Below are positions 13,021 through 24,701 of a stretch of 64,000 nt of DNA, piece by piece. Origin of the DNA: Calonectria ilicicola (taxonomy: Eukaryota > Ascomycota > Sordariomycetes > Hypocreales > Nectriaceae). The notes beneath the pieces are model-generated. The model saw only the letters and a program-made list of their open reading frames with translations, searched no databases and was not told the origin of the DNA. The position numbers and the translations under genes were made by a program. Within the stretch, counting starts at the first letter, position 1; each line of letters begins with the position of its first letter. The stretch is from assembly GCA_020809705.1 (NCBI GenBank), contig CP085825.1, positions 6,014,001 to 6,078,000 on the forward strand, given 5' to 3'.

Positions 13021-15724
13021 ATTGGACCCGTTTCCTCCTTTACTCAGCTCGTGAAGACTGAAGCTGGGGGTTGCAAACAATGACAGCTCGCTAACATTGG
13101 TTGGTCTCGTCCCCTTTCCGTCGCAGCGCGTCAAGGTGTCAAAGTGCTAAAGTGTGGTGGCTATGTGGGGTAGGATGCCAACATGATTGGTTCTAGCTCT
13201 TCCGCTGACCGACTCCGACTATGGCCAATCCAACGCGAGGCGTGGCCACACTGCGACATGTCGGCCATGGCGATGCAAACAATTCTCACATCATTAGTTA
13301 GGTGCCTATCATTAAACTCTAAGATACCGCCTGTACCTTTTTTTTTTCTTAGAAAAGGCGGGTGAGACTGTATCACATTAAAGTGTCAAGCCCCCCAGTC
13401 CCCAGTTGGTTGTTTTGAGCACATGGGCGAATTAAATCATACATGAATGAATGGCACAAAAGTCAAAGCGATTATTGCTGTTATTATGATAATGCCAACA
13501 TGAGCAAGCTCAAACCAGGCCAACCAGGCCAATCAATGCGCGTTATTGATCAAAATATTCACATCCTTCATATAATCCCGAGGCGTGGCCCCGCTTGTCG
13601 ATCCGTCCATCTTCCTCATGCCAAACGCACTAACTAGATGAGGGCAAAAGCACGGGAGCCTGGGAACGCTTTCTGCCTTGTAAGACGGGGATGACGCTTG
13701 TTGTAGGTAGATATATGACGGCTACCGGCGGTGTGTGCCACATGACAACGCCAAAGCGCGACCCAGGCAAACAATAGCATGCGGCATTGCAGCGGTTGTG
13801 GATTTGGCCGCCGGCGGCGTCACTGCTTTCCTCAGAGTCGCCAGCTGTAACTCACCTTGTTCCAGGAGAATGAGGATTGCATCACTGTACGTAATGGCGG
13901 TGGGCACTCAGCGGCCGCATCGTACGTAAGAGCGTGGCACAAGGCGCCGAGGGCAAGAGTCATGTGCCCATAGCCTCGCGGCTTAAACCGTCATACCAAC
14001 GGCATCAAAGTGCTTCCCGGGCCACACGATCAGCTTCCCCATTGCCATTTGCCACACACTCACACACCAACCATTACATCCACTTCCCATGCGTTTGAAC
14101 CTGGCTACGGGCGTCATCGGGGTGGGCACAGTCAGCATGGCGAGAGAAAGCGGAACAAACATCCCACGTCGGTTCATGGCCTGGCGCCGCTCCGTGCCAT
14201 CTCCACAGCAGCCGACGGGCGCGGTTTCAAAACATGAAAAATGGAGACCTGGCCGATGGCACTGAATTGGAAGCCATTAGCATTGGCCACTGGCGCTTGT
14301 AGAACGACGGACGGCCTTTGCAGTGGGAACGAATTGGAGTACCTGATTCGCCATGTCATCTCAACTTGGTCGTTCAGAGATGCGTCTACCACATCCCATG
14401 TCATCATCAATCACATGCTGAATCCGCTCTGCGCCAAGCTCCAACTGCAAATCTGAAAACGGCCAGAAAACCGGTAGCGGGTGAGAACGAGGACAACTGT
14501 GAACTTTGATCCAAATTCACGCAATCCACCTAATTTTTCTTCCTTTGGGGGGGGAGCACGAAAATGTCGCTTTTGCATATGCCTGCAGCGGGCGTCTGTA
14601 ATGACAGTTCCATTATTGGCTCACTAACTAACTCTCCCCCATCTCATGGTGGTCCCGAACCCCCCTCATGGACCCCTTGGCCCCTCTCTTCAACCCCAGA
14701 TCGCACTGTCGACGAGTTGGCAGTAACCCCAAATCTAGGCCGTAAACCGAATGAGGCAGTCGACCTGGCGAGTCCACATGTGAGACAGATTTGAGGCTCT
14801 CTGAGCCAGGTGCAATGACGCAAATGGCCTGGCCAACCCCGGAAAGGGAAAAAAAAATAAGGATAAAAGGACATCAATGTCCCAAACCGACAGCGCACAT
14901 TGACTCCTTTAATGCACACGGCTGGACCCGGTAGTACATGGTTTTTCTGTCGCTTTTTTTTGTGTAGCAGGGGTGTGTGCGTCCCGTGTGCTCAGGTGGC
15001 CTTTATCTATGGATCATTGGGTTCTTGTTCCCACGCCCTCGCTCCGACCTGCACTTAGGGGAAAGACATGGAAGGAGGGAAAGAAGCACTTGCACTTAGG
15101 GGTTTAGCTTGTCTGAGTGCATCCAAAACGACTCAATCGCCAACACTGGCTTTCCAGTAATAATTACCTAACGCTCTCCGCCAAAGTCGCATGATGGTGC
15201 CTGTTGGTGAATCCCCGATCAAATCTTGCCGCCGCCGCCGCCGCCGCCCTCGTGGCTGCCCGTCCCCGATGCCCCCGATCAACACATCCGCGATTCTTCT
15301 GGCGTCCGCTTGGTCTCAGTCCTCTTGGGTTCGACCTTAAAAGGCGTCAAGATTTCCCATGTCCCATTCCTCCCAGACTCTCTCTCTTCCTTTTCTTTCT
15401 TCATTCCATCATCACAACAAGACCAGAGCCGCCTATCTCGACAGCTCCTAAGCCTTATCTTCCCGCCCGCCCTCCTGCATCTCCTGCATCTCCTGCGTCT
15501 TATCCCTCGGTAAACACTCCTCCTCTTCCTTTCCTTTCATTTTCCCTGTTCCGCCAATTCTCGCTTGAAGGCTTCTCGTCCTTCTCGGCATCCACAGCCC
15601 AAAATAAAGTCCCAAAACAATAACTGACCGCCCATCAAGCCGCTCGCTTCACCTCCGTGCCCCTCCAACCCCGCGGTCTCGCACCCTACCATAAGAGGCA
15701 ATCACCAACGTCACGAACTTCACA
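13021..15724. other. 2.7-kb gene-free divergent promoter region (GPI10 / OAT)
   Basis: No coding exon is supportable. The interval holds the GPI10 promoter on the left and the OAT promoter on the right. A short CCAGGCCAA tandem ending in CCAATCA lies near 13517-13540. A 12-bp direct repeat (TGCACTTAGGGG) is at 15050-15061 and 15091-15102. Seven GCC units are at 15228-15248, and a pyrimidine-rich leader spans about 15360-15560. Confidence 0.6.
15228..15248 (+). repeat. (GCC)7 trinucleotide repeat
   Basis: Seven perfect GCC units lie ~480 bp upstream of the ornithine aminotransferase start codon, probably in its promoter or leader. Confidence 0.9.
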
Positions 15725-17201
15725 ATGGCTCCCCACGCCGATGTCCAGGCATCCTCCAATGGCGCCCAGTCACGATTCCATGCCTCTTCCACCGATGGTG
15801 CCATTGCCTCGGAGAACGAACACGCCGCGCACAACTACCACCCTCTCCCCGTCGTCTTCGCCCGTGCTCAGGGCGTCAATGTCTGGGACCCCGAGGGTCG
15901 CCAATACCTTGATTTCCTCTCCGCCTACAGTGCCGTCAACCAAGGCCATTGCCACCCTGAGCTTGTCAAGGCTTTGACTGAGCAGGCCAGCCGACTAACT
16001 CTGAGCTCTCGAGCCTTCTACAACGATGTCTTCCCCAAGTGGGCTGAGAAAGTTCGTAGCGTTTTTGGCTATGACATGGTCCTGCCCATGTGCACTGGTG
16101 CTGAGGCGGTTGAAACTGCCATCAAGGTTGCCCGCAAGTGGGCGTACAAGACAAAGGGTGTTCCCCAAGACAAGGCCTGGATCTTTGGTGTTGAGAACAA
16201 CTTTCACGGTCGAACAGTGAGTTTTTTTTTCTTCTTGTATAGGGCGATTGAACGCCAATTCATAGAAGGGAATGCAATGCTAACAAATCTCTTTGTAGAT
16301 GGCCGCCATCACACTATCGGTTGATCCCGAATCAAGAGCCAACTATGGCCCTTATGTTCCCAACATTGGTGCTTACAACCCAACTACGGGCAAGCCCATT
16401 CGATACAACAACATTGCCGACCTAGAGGAGGTTCTTGAGGCCCACGGCAAGGAGACTGCTGCTTTCATCTGTGAACCCATTCAAGGCGAAGCAGGCGTCG
16501 TCGTTCCCGACGAAGGTTACCTAGCTCAGGTCCAGGCCCTTTGCAAGAAGCACAATGTCCTCTTTATCTGCGACGAGATTCAGACTGGTATTGGTCGAAC
16601 TGGCCGCATGCTCTGCTCCCAATGGGCAGAGATTAAGCCTGATATCATCACCCTGGGCAAGGCTATCTCCGGTGGTCTGTACCCTGTAAGCTGCATTCTC
16701 AGCAGCAAGGAGATCATGTTGGTGGTCGAACCCGGCACTCATGGCTCGACATATGGTGGCAACCCTCTGGGCTGCGCTGTGTCCATTCGTGCCCTTGAGA
16801 TAATGGAAGAAGAAGACCTGACCGCCAAGGCCGACCGCCTAGGCAACCTCTTCCGTGACAGCCTTGCTGCTCTCAACTCTCCCATTCTCAAGGTAATTCG
16901 AGGAAAGGGTCTGCTCAACGCTGTTGTTATCGACGAGTCGGCGGCCAACGGCCGAACTGCCTGGGATCTCTGTCTACTACTGAAGAGCAAGGGTCTCTTG
17001 GTAAGTGCTGGGGAGCGAGAGTATTTTATACATGTTTAAGGTATGCTAATATTATGTTCACAGGCCAAACCCACCCATGGCGATATTATTCGATTCGCAC
17101 CACCTCTGGTGATTACCGAGGAGGAACTCCGAAAGGGTCTTGCTATCATTACCGAATCAATCAAGGAGCTTCCTAATGTGAAGAAGGCCGAGGGCCACTA
17201 A
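15725..17201 (+). CDS. CAR2: Ornithine aminotransferase
   Basis: It transfers the delta-amino group of ornithine to 2-oxoglutarate, giving glutamate semialdehyde, and so links arginine breakdown to proline. It is a PLP enzyme, cytosolic in yeast. Three exons (15725-16216, 16299-17000, 17064-17201) give 443 aa; the introns are 16217-16298 and 17001-17063, both phase 0. Class III aminotransferase landmarks are clear: [20 protein letters not shown], the cofactor-ring aspartate in [12 protein letters not shown] (~Asp256), the Schiff-base lysine in [10 protein letters not shown] (~Lys285), and [11 protein letters not shown]. The C-terminal exon ([14 protein letters not shown]) is typical. The N-terminus shows no clear mitochondrial presequence, in keeping with a cytosolic enzyme. 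This is one of two omega-aminotransferases in the window. Confidence 0.96.
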
Positions 17202-18076
17202 AATGGTTTCTCTCGTGTGTACGATCAAAAACCAGATGAGTTTGAGCGCAAGCTCCGGGGAACTTGGGATAACTTGGCGTTTTCATGAATCAACAAAATT
17301 TGAAGAATGGCCTCCGAGGATGTGACCAAGGAATGAGAATGAGACATGAGATACCTAACAGCAAAGCTTGGGAAAGGCGTTTTTTTGCAAGGGGTCCGGT
17401 GATTGTTGGTAGTCATACGGCTTGGATACCCTGCTGGTAATCAAGGATATAGTCTGAGAAAGAATAAACAGATGTTTCCCCCCCACACTCGTTGGCTTTA
17501 GTGCCTATGCCAAAAAAAGATGCGATGGTGATGATTACTGACAGTCATGAATAGGACAGTAGCAACAGGGGAAGGATGGGGAAAGGATGGATGGAGGAGA
17601 TGCTGGGCTTGGCCCTGGGTGCTGCCAACAACCGAGGAACTGATGGCCTCTATTTTTCTATAACCGGATACGTGCAGATTGAGACATGTGACAAGGAACT
17701 GAGATATGATGGTTGGAAACAAGACATTCCAGTTCGACGCCGCGAATGGGCTGCCCAGTTCGAAGCGATCAGTGGCACCTGCACGAAGCATACATATACT
17801 GGACAAAAGGATCATTGCAGGGAGGGTTACAGGACGGCCGGGGATTGAGCACAGTGCCTTAGCGCCATGCAGGACTAATGATTTTCACGGTGTGGAATCA
17901 GAGAGTGCATCTCCTTCACGATGAGGCCATCGCAAGGGTCATGCATGATTAGGACTGATTGATTTGTTATTTCCCCTCATCCAAGGTGTCAGCTGTGTGC
18001 GTGCAGAGAGGGGGTCAAATGTGATAGGCTGAAGGGGGGTTACAGAAAGGCTGAAGAGGAAAGGAATTATCGAAAC

Positions 18077-18095
18077 AAAAAAAAAAAAAAAAAAA
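18077..18095 (+). repeat. A19 homopolymer
   Basis: Nineteen consecutive A residues lie in the gene-free interval upstream of ATG1. Confidence 0.9.
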
Positions 18096-19453
18096 GTTGG
18101 CATCGGCTCGGTGGGTGGTGGATGAGTTGTCCATCAAAGCGGCTACCAACATGGAGCAAGGGTTAGGGTGGCCTCAAGATCCAAAGAGCGGGCACACGGG
18201 TTGCATGTGTAAGTCGTATGGGCAAGACAGACAGACACCTAAGTGGCCGTGAAGATGTTTTTTTTGGGGTCCGAGAGGAAGAGGGGCCCGTTGCTCCGAG
18301 CAAGAGCGCAAACAGGAGAGGCAGGTCGGGCTTGTCGATTGGTGGTGAGACGGATGCATGGACAGTTTCGTGGCTAGCGGCAGGCAGGCAGGCGGCGGCG
18401 GCGGGAGCTGAACGGGGCTGGTGTCTATATCCGTTGGTATCATGTATCATGATAGACGGGGGGCGGAGGTTGGAGGGCGGTGGGAGGCGGCAAGCGATCT
18501 GGACTGCAGGGTGCAGGATGCTGATTGTTTGATGCGCTATGTGTGTGTGTGGTGTAGTCGTGTTGCAAAGCTCTACCACGGCATGGCTTTTGTGGCTGGC
18601 GCGGGACAGATCAAGATGAGCGAGCGACTCCGGGCACGAGCATCAGATAATGGATATGGATTGGATGGACTCAGCAAGGAAGAGCGAATCACCTGTCGGG
18701 GGTGGAATCGTATGTTTCCCTCAGAGACATTTCTTTTTGATCGCCGAAACAGGAAAGGATGGGTGCATGTGGCTGGCTTTGCTTTCTATCTACGAGTGGT
18801 TGCGAGTGTGATCATGGTGAGAGAGGTTTTACTTGTTTCTCCTCCATTCCTCTCTGGTTTGCAGCGCCTCTCCATCTCTTATTTTTCCCCTCTTGGGTTA
18901 ATAAATAAAAATACAAAGTCTACCTTTGTGAATTCTACTAATGGTGATGCCATCTTTGTGCGGTGCGCGCCGCAGTTCGATGCCTGATGAGATGCGCAGA
19001 TGCGAGGCGACAACGATATGGATCCATGGCCCAATGAGTCAAAGTGAGACATGCATATGTTACGGTACGATGGCCGTGTGTGTGTGTGTGGGGAAGAGGA
19101 CATGAGAGACAACTGGTGAGGTCAAGAAAAGCGCCCGAAAAGAAAGAGAAAAAAAAAAAAAGAAAAGAGCAAGAAATGATCCGGGGAAAAAAAGGCACCA
19201 GACGAGAAACGCGGACGGGCTGATGTCGATTCCGTGTCCCACCTACAGACCGAGTCTCATAAAAATGAAGTAATGAACTGATTATCGTTGGGGAAGACTG
19301 ATCGCCTCACACCTATCACCTTGTCTCCTCTCCAGTAGGAGCCTATGTCTTGCTCCTCCTCCATCTAATGGCACACAAGCACAGGTACAGAAAGGGAAAA
19401 ATAGGTAGCACATGTGGTCGAGACCAATTGGGGCCATGACTACCAAAAGTTGT

Positions 19454-19491
19454 CACACACACACACACGCGCGCGCGCGCACACATACGCA
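19454..19491. repeat. (CA)n(CG)n(CA)n alternating purine-pyrimidine tract
   Basis: Thirty-eight bases alternate strictly between pyrimidine and purine: a CA run, a CG run of about six units, then CA again with a short ACATACGCA end. This is a strong candidate for Z-DNA formation and an expected hypervariable microsatellite. A shorter GT tract is at 19075-19090. Confidence 0.9.
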
Positions 19492-22400
19492 ATATATGAA
19501 TGAGTATTGGGAAGCAGGGTGAGTGACCATTGCCGACAGGTGGCAGTCTTGGTGAATTACGAAAGGGTGCATTGCAAATGTCTCGGACGAGAAAAAAGAG
19601 AAGACAAGTAGGAGAGGCGCCAATGCTTATCAGGGCGCCATTCCTTTTGCTCCTCGGTAATTCTGGGGTTTTTCCGGGGTGTGGTTGTTGTTTTTAGGAG
19701 AAGGGGCAAGTGGTGGTGGATGACGGGGGAGGCACACGACTAAGACATTGTGGGGTTCGTGTTGCGCCATGGTGGTTGGGTGGGACACAAAGTCTAGATA
19801 AGTCGCCTCTTTGGCTGCTCCCGCCGGATACCACGATAGGACAAGACTGCTACCTATGTCCGAGAACGGCTGGTCTTTGTCTGTGATATGCGAGCAAACG
19901 TGGCCGTCAATTGAGGCATCTGGGCCAGCCAGACGAAAAGAGAGATGCCGAAAATGGCTGCGGCCGACCTGGCTCTTATCTCCCACAGCCTGGGGTCTGG
20001 GGTATCACAAGCCAGAACACGGCACGGCAGACGCACTCGCATAGAAGGGGGAACTCGGCGACCTCTGGTCTGGTCTAGGCTTGATACATGTCAAGACATG
20101 GTTTCACAAAGGAAGAATAAAGAGTAGGGGGTGAAAGAGGACGGGTTGCATCGATCTCGAAGGCGCTGGCATAGGGTGCCATTGAGGTGCGCTCAATCAA
20201 ATCATGCCAACCCACGTATTCGTCGCCGGTCGCGCATCTGGAGGGAAATGAGCAGCTCACAAGAGGAGGCCAGTCACCGGCATGTCGTCGGTGTAGCATT
20301 GCGGAGTTCCAGACGGAGATGAGATGATGGCCATGACGACAATTGTGACCCTCGATGACGGGACCTTGTTGGGTTGACACCTTTTTGAGTGAGTGTGGTT
20401 TAGACGACTGCAAACGGGCAACGAGGTCTAGACTAGCAGAATTCATGCAACCTGTGTCCTACCTGAGCGGTACAAGACTCTCTCAATCACACAACACAAC
20501 CACCATGGCGCCACCGCTTCTGTTGGCACACAGAATCCTCCTGCGTCCCTCTTTTCGGGGGGGAGGTTGGTTGCTGCTGCCTTTCATCCTTCATGGAACA
20601 TTGGCGACCATGTCATGACCATGACGTTATGAGCGACGTCCTGAATCAGTCTGCCTGATTGGCGCGACCGGGGTTGAATGTGGGTGCCAACTCTCATTCC
20701 GTCGCGTTTTCCCTTTTATCCATTTTCCACCTGGCCTAGGGTTCGTGGTTTCCTCATGGCTCACGCTTGAGGTTCAAATTGTCAAGTCATGTCCTTGCAT
20801 TGCCCCCCCTGTCTCGCATCGTCTCAGCTTATCCCGATGGCCATCAAGGGTCTCGGCCACCCACCATTTGCCCGTTTTGTTTTATCGGTGCACTCACATC
20901 TTGCTCAACGTACACTTGTGCAGGGCGGCGAGCGGTATGTATTCACGTATGTGCGACTAGGCATGTACACCCAAAAGGGCCCCTTGTCTTGCAGCGTCTG
21001 CCATAGCCATTTTGGGGATCCCGTTGAATCCGTGGTGCTCCCTGGTCTGGCCGGGGGTTAGAAGCAAAAGACGGGGCCTTGTTGCGACGATCGGGAACAT
21101 GAGTGGGCCGGCCGCTCGCTGGCGAGTGCACGCGGATCATGGGGCGTCATGATGCATCATGGTACGTCCAGATGGACGGGCAAGACAACAGTGATAACGC
21201 CGGGCACTTGGTTGCGGGTATGCCTCTGGCGCATCTTGCAGCAGTGGCGTTCGCTCGGCTATGCTGCTGCCCTGCTTCCGAGCCCGCTGAGCCCAGATGC
21301 TGTAAATCAAGGTGTCACTGGTAGCTGTGAGGTCCCAAGTCTCACCGTGCCTTGCCAACCAGCAGGTCCAAAGTCTAAAGCTAAAAGGGAAAGGGGAAAA
21401 ATACATCTAGCCCCGTCCTCTCAATGTCCTCTGGCGTGCTTCATGGCGAGCGAGCTCGTGTCTGCTGACGCCATTGCCACTGTCTTGCCGGTGCTGTCTT
21501 GGCCGCCTCCCCGTGACCTTTGGGAGCCTTGACCTCAGGAGGACCCGAGATTTCGCAATTGGGAAGTTCACAATACACCGTTCATACAGACCCTAGGGGG
21601 GGAATCAACAAACATGTCGCTCGGACGATGTCCTATCCGCTCGATTCCCCAGCCTATTTTGTCGGTAGCCGCCGCAAGAAGAGAAATGGGACCAAGAGGG
21701 AAATTGTGGAAACCCGACTGGACTATGTAAGTCAACCACACGCACGGGGCCAACGATAAGCGCTGGGCTGGGCCTCCTCTGGCACGACGAACCACCTGTA
21801 CCCCATGATTATAGCCGGGCCGGTCTGGTGGGTTCTGGGGGGATGTCTTATCGGAAAAGATGTCGATTTTGAACAAGATGACGGATGATCCGTGGCCCGT
21901 CCAGTCCGGCTTGGCTCGCGGCAGACGATAAAGTAGGTTCAAGCGTAAAACGAAACGCCCACCCCCAAAAACCCCCCGATGAGAAACCACGGCCCAGGCA
22001 TAGTGTGTCCGTCTAGTAGGCCTGCCTAGGTCCGTCAACAATCAAAATGTACGTACTGTGCATACGATGCCATGCGGCCAAGAGGGGGGCGGAAAAACAA
22101 GCCATAAAGCCAGCAGCCTAAGCTAGCTTCAAGTACCCTGCTTTTGCCTTGCGTGCGTGCCTGAGGCGAGGCGAGGCGAGTTGAGAGTAAGGGCGCGAGT
22201 TTGACCTGTGTGGGGATCATGGGGAATGGGCGGCGCAGTCGCCCAAGTAAATTGCAGCACAGCACCGTGCTGGCTCAAGTAGGACTCTACCACTACGTAA
22301 CTCATTTGCTCCTGTATGGACTCGCCGTCCATCCAGGTCAAAAGGTTGAAGAGGTGTGGTGGGGCGGCTCTGTGTGTCGCCGGGTGTTGTCAGGACGGGA

Positions 22401-24701
22401 CTCCAGACTGATGGGTGGGAACATCGAGTCGCCGGAGGGTGACAGTGACGCTCGGTGATGGGTTTGAGTATGACTCTTGTGGTGAGTCCCATTCCATCCC
22501 CTCAAGCTCCAGAACCCGATGTGACTGATCGACCGAGTCCTACATTGTAACGAGGCTGGCAAGCTATGCCGACTAAAGAGAGGCACGGTCGTCGCCCATT
22601 TGCTGAGCTGAGCGGCAGAGCAGGCAGACAGGACAATGGTCCTCTAGGCATTCGAGATAGGCAATGCACGGTGCATGCCATGAGTGAACTGTAGTAGAGT
22701 GTGACCGACAACCCTCCGTTGACCGGAGCTTCCAAGCCGTTTGGGCCTCGCACAGCAGAACAGCAAACTCAAGGAAAACAGACTTTTGTTGGGGAAACGA
22801 ACTGCTAGTGCTCTGCTGCGTGCGTTCAAGTCCTCTTCCCTTGGGCAATAAGGCGATCACGAGTTCACATCAAATGCTCCTTCATCCAGCCAGTGATCGA
22901 TGCCCCATGCCTCGCCGTGGGGGGAGAGAAGAGAGGCATGGCATGGCTTGGCCTAGGCGTGAGATCCCCTGCGTCAGTGCGTCAGGTGGTTGCGTGTGGT
23001 CTGTCCAAGAAAGTACCTGGTGATTGGGTGAGGCCGCCACATTGGGCACAGGTACCCCTTTGTCGCTGGCCCCATGCTGCCTGCACACATCACCCCCCCG
23101 ACCCCCGAAAGCCCTCTCAAGCCCCCCCCCCTGCCCGCGAGCCACCAGTCATCCTCAGAGACCCAAGACAGGTAGCGATTGCGGTAGTTGGCAGACTAAT
23201 AAGGTAAGGTAGCTTAGTTCCCTTTGCGTGCGAGGGTCCTCCCAAGGTGCGTAGGGTGGGTATCCTCCCCAAGGTACCTTGTCTGACCCAGTGTTTGAGT
23301 ACCGATTCCACGGCACTCGCTGCGCAGAGATACTTGTCGGCCCTTGTCACCCATCCGAGATATCCACTCACACTCGCATCCCCCATCCATGCTCCATCCC
23401 CATCGTCCATCTGCGTGCTGCTGGCGCTCTTCTAGAAAGCAGCCGCGCAGCTTTACCTTGCCTGACCGTCCAGCACGCCTTACTACGTACATTCTTGCTC
23501 GTTCACCTTTGCCAATCCTGTGCGTTGCTGCAGTCGCGTCTTGTCTCTTCTCTCTTCCATCCTCAGCAACAGATATTCTTCTCTTCTGCATACATATCCC
23601 GCTTCATTGCCTATCGCTCTCTCGCTTTCGTCCCCTCTGCCCCTCCACTGTCCTCGCCTTCACCACCACTCCCATCCCTTCTGACCTTCTCTCTCTCGAT
23701 TCCCCACCACTTGTCCCTCTTTTTAGTCCCGCCGCGTCCGTTGCCGCTCCCGCTCAATCGTGACGCAACTTTTGCTACCACGACCGACCCAGCATAACCC
23801 AGCACACAGCACACCCCCTCCCCTATCTCAAGCTACAGCGCACACAGATACGACGCCACCAGGACCCTGCTGCGACGACCTCTCCCGAGCCACCGCTCTT
23901 CTTGCTTTCAATTACTCTGCATCGCCCTGACTCGTTGTCGCCGTTGATCCCTTCACTACACCTCCGGCCCGAGCCTCCCAAACAACAAGAAGTCCCTTCC
24001 TCCGATTGCGCTCTCGCCTCCAACGGCCGCTTCCTATCGTGGGCGGCGCCAACGCCTCCAGAACGCCTAGCTGTGTTGTTAGTCACCTGTCCACCAGTTA
24101 CCTCTCGACCACACCCACGCCCCCCCCCTCCCAGGTTCCCATCACATTTCACGAGCTTGGCCCGTCCGTCGTCTTCTAGCCCACTATCACTTTCCGAGCA
24201 TTCGTTTGTAATCCCGTCCCCCGATCGCCGCCATACATACAGTCTTTATACTATCGTCTATCATTCATTCATTCACCCATCCATCTTTTTCGACAACACC
24301 CCCAGCTTCTCTTCTCCTCATCTTCAACATCGTCGACCTTCCAACCGCTAACTCTCGTGCCTCATCAGTTCAGGCTCGCACTAGCAGGTCCACACCCAAA
24401 TACCCGCCATCCAGCATCCGCCAGTCCGTACTTCATCCTCACCGACTGCTTGGCTCGTCAACAGTCAAACATCCATAACATTATATTTCGGCATCTCGAC
24501 CTATACCTCGTACCTTCACCCTACCCCTCTATTCCATCGGCCTCTCTTTCTTGCTTCACCTCCGACCTTCACGACCGCTCCCCAACTTTATCGATTACAT
24601 GACGAAACCAGGTGCGACCGACGTCTTTCGAGTTGTATAGGCCTTAGGGCTATAATCCGTTCCGGCTGCCTTCCTGCCGTCGACAACTACATCAGGAAGC
24701 C

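Larger units (their letters stand above)
17202..24701. other. 7.5-kb gene-free interval upstream of ATG1
   Basis: I looked for exon chains on both strands and found none with domain-like sequence. The left few hundred bases are the OAT 3' end. The right ~1.3 kb (about 23.4-24.7 kb) is C/T-rich and looks like a long ATG1 promoter and leader. In between are simple repeats: A19 at 18077-18095, GT at 19075-19090, CA/CG at 19454-19491, and GGCGA-type repeats near 22158-22180. Open frames of 100-190 codons here are G- or C-rich shadows without conserved character. Confidence 0.55.

Noticed and set aside
18160..18175. GGTTAGGGTGG resembling a telomere unit
   Set aside because: A single copy only, with no tandem array; chance.
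18455..18495. G-run cluster considered as a G-quadruplex
   Set aside because: Only three separated runs of three or more G; the fourth is GG, so it does not meet the simple four-run rule.
18421..18987. 188-codon open frame in the ATG1 upstream gap
   Set aside because: Low-complexity G-rich start, no recognisable motif, no good splice partners; treated as chance.
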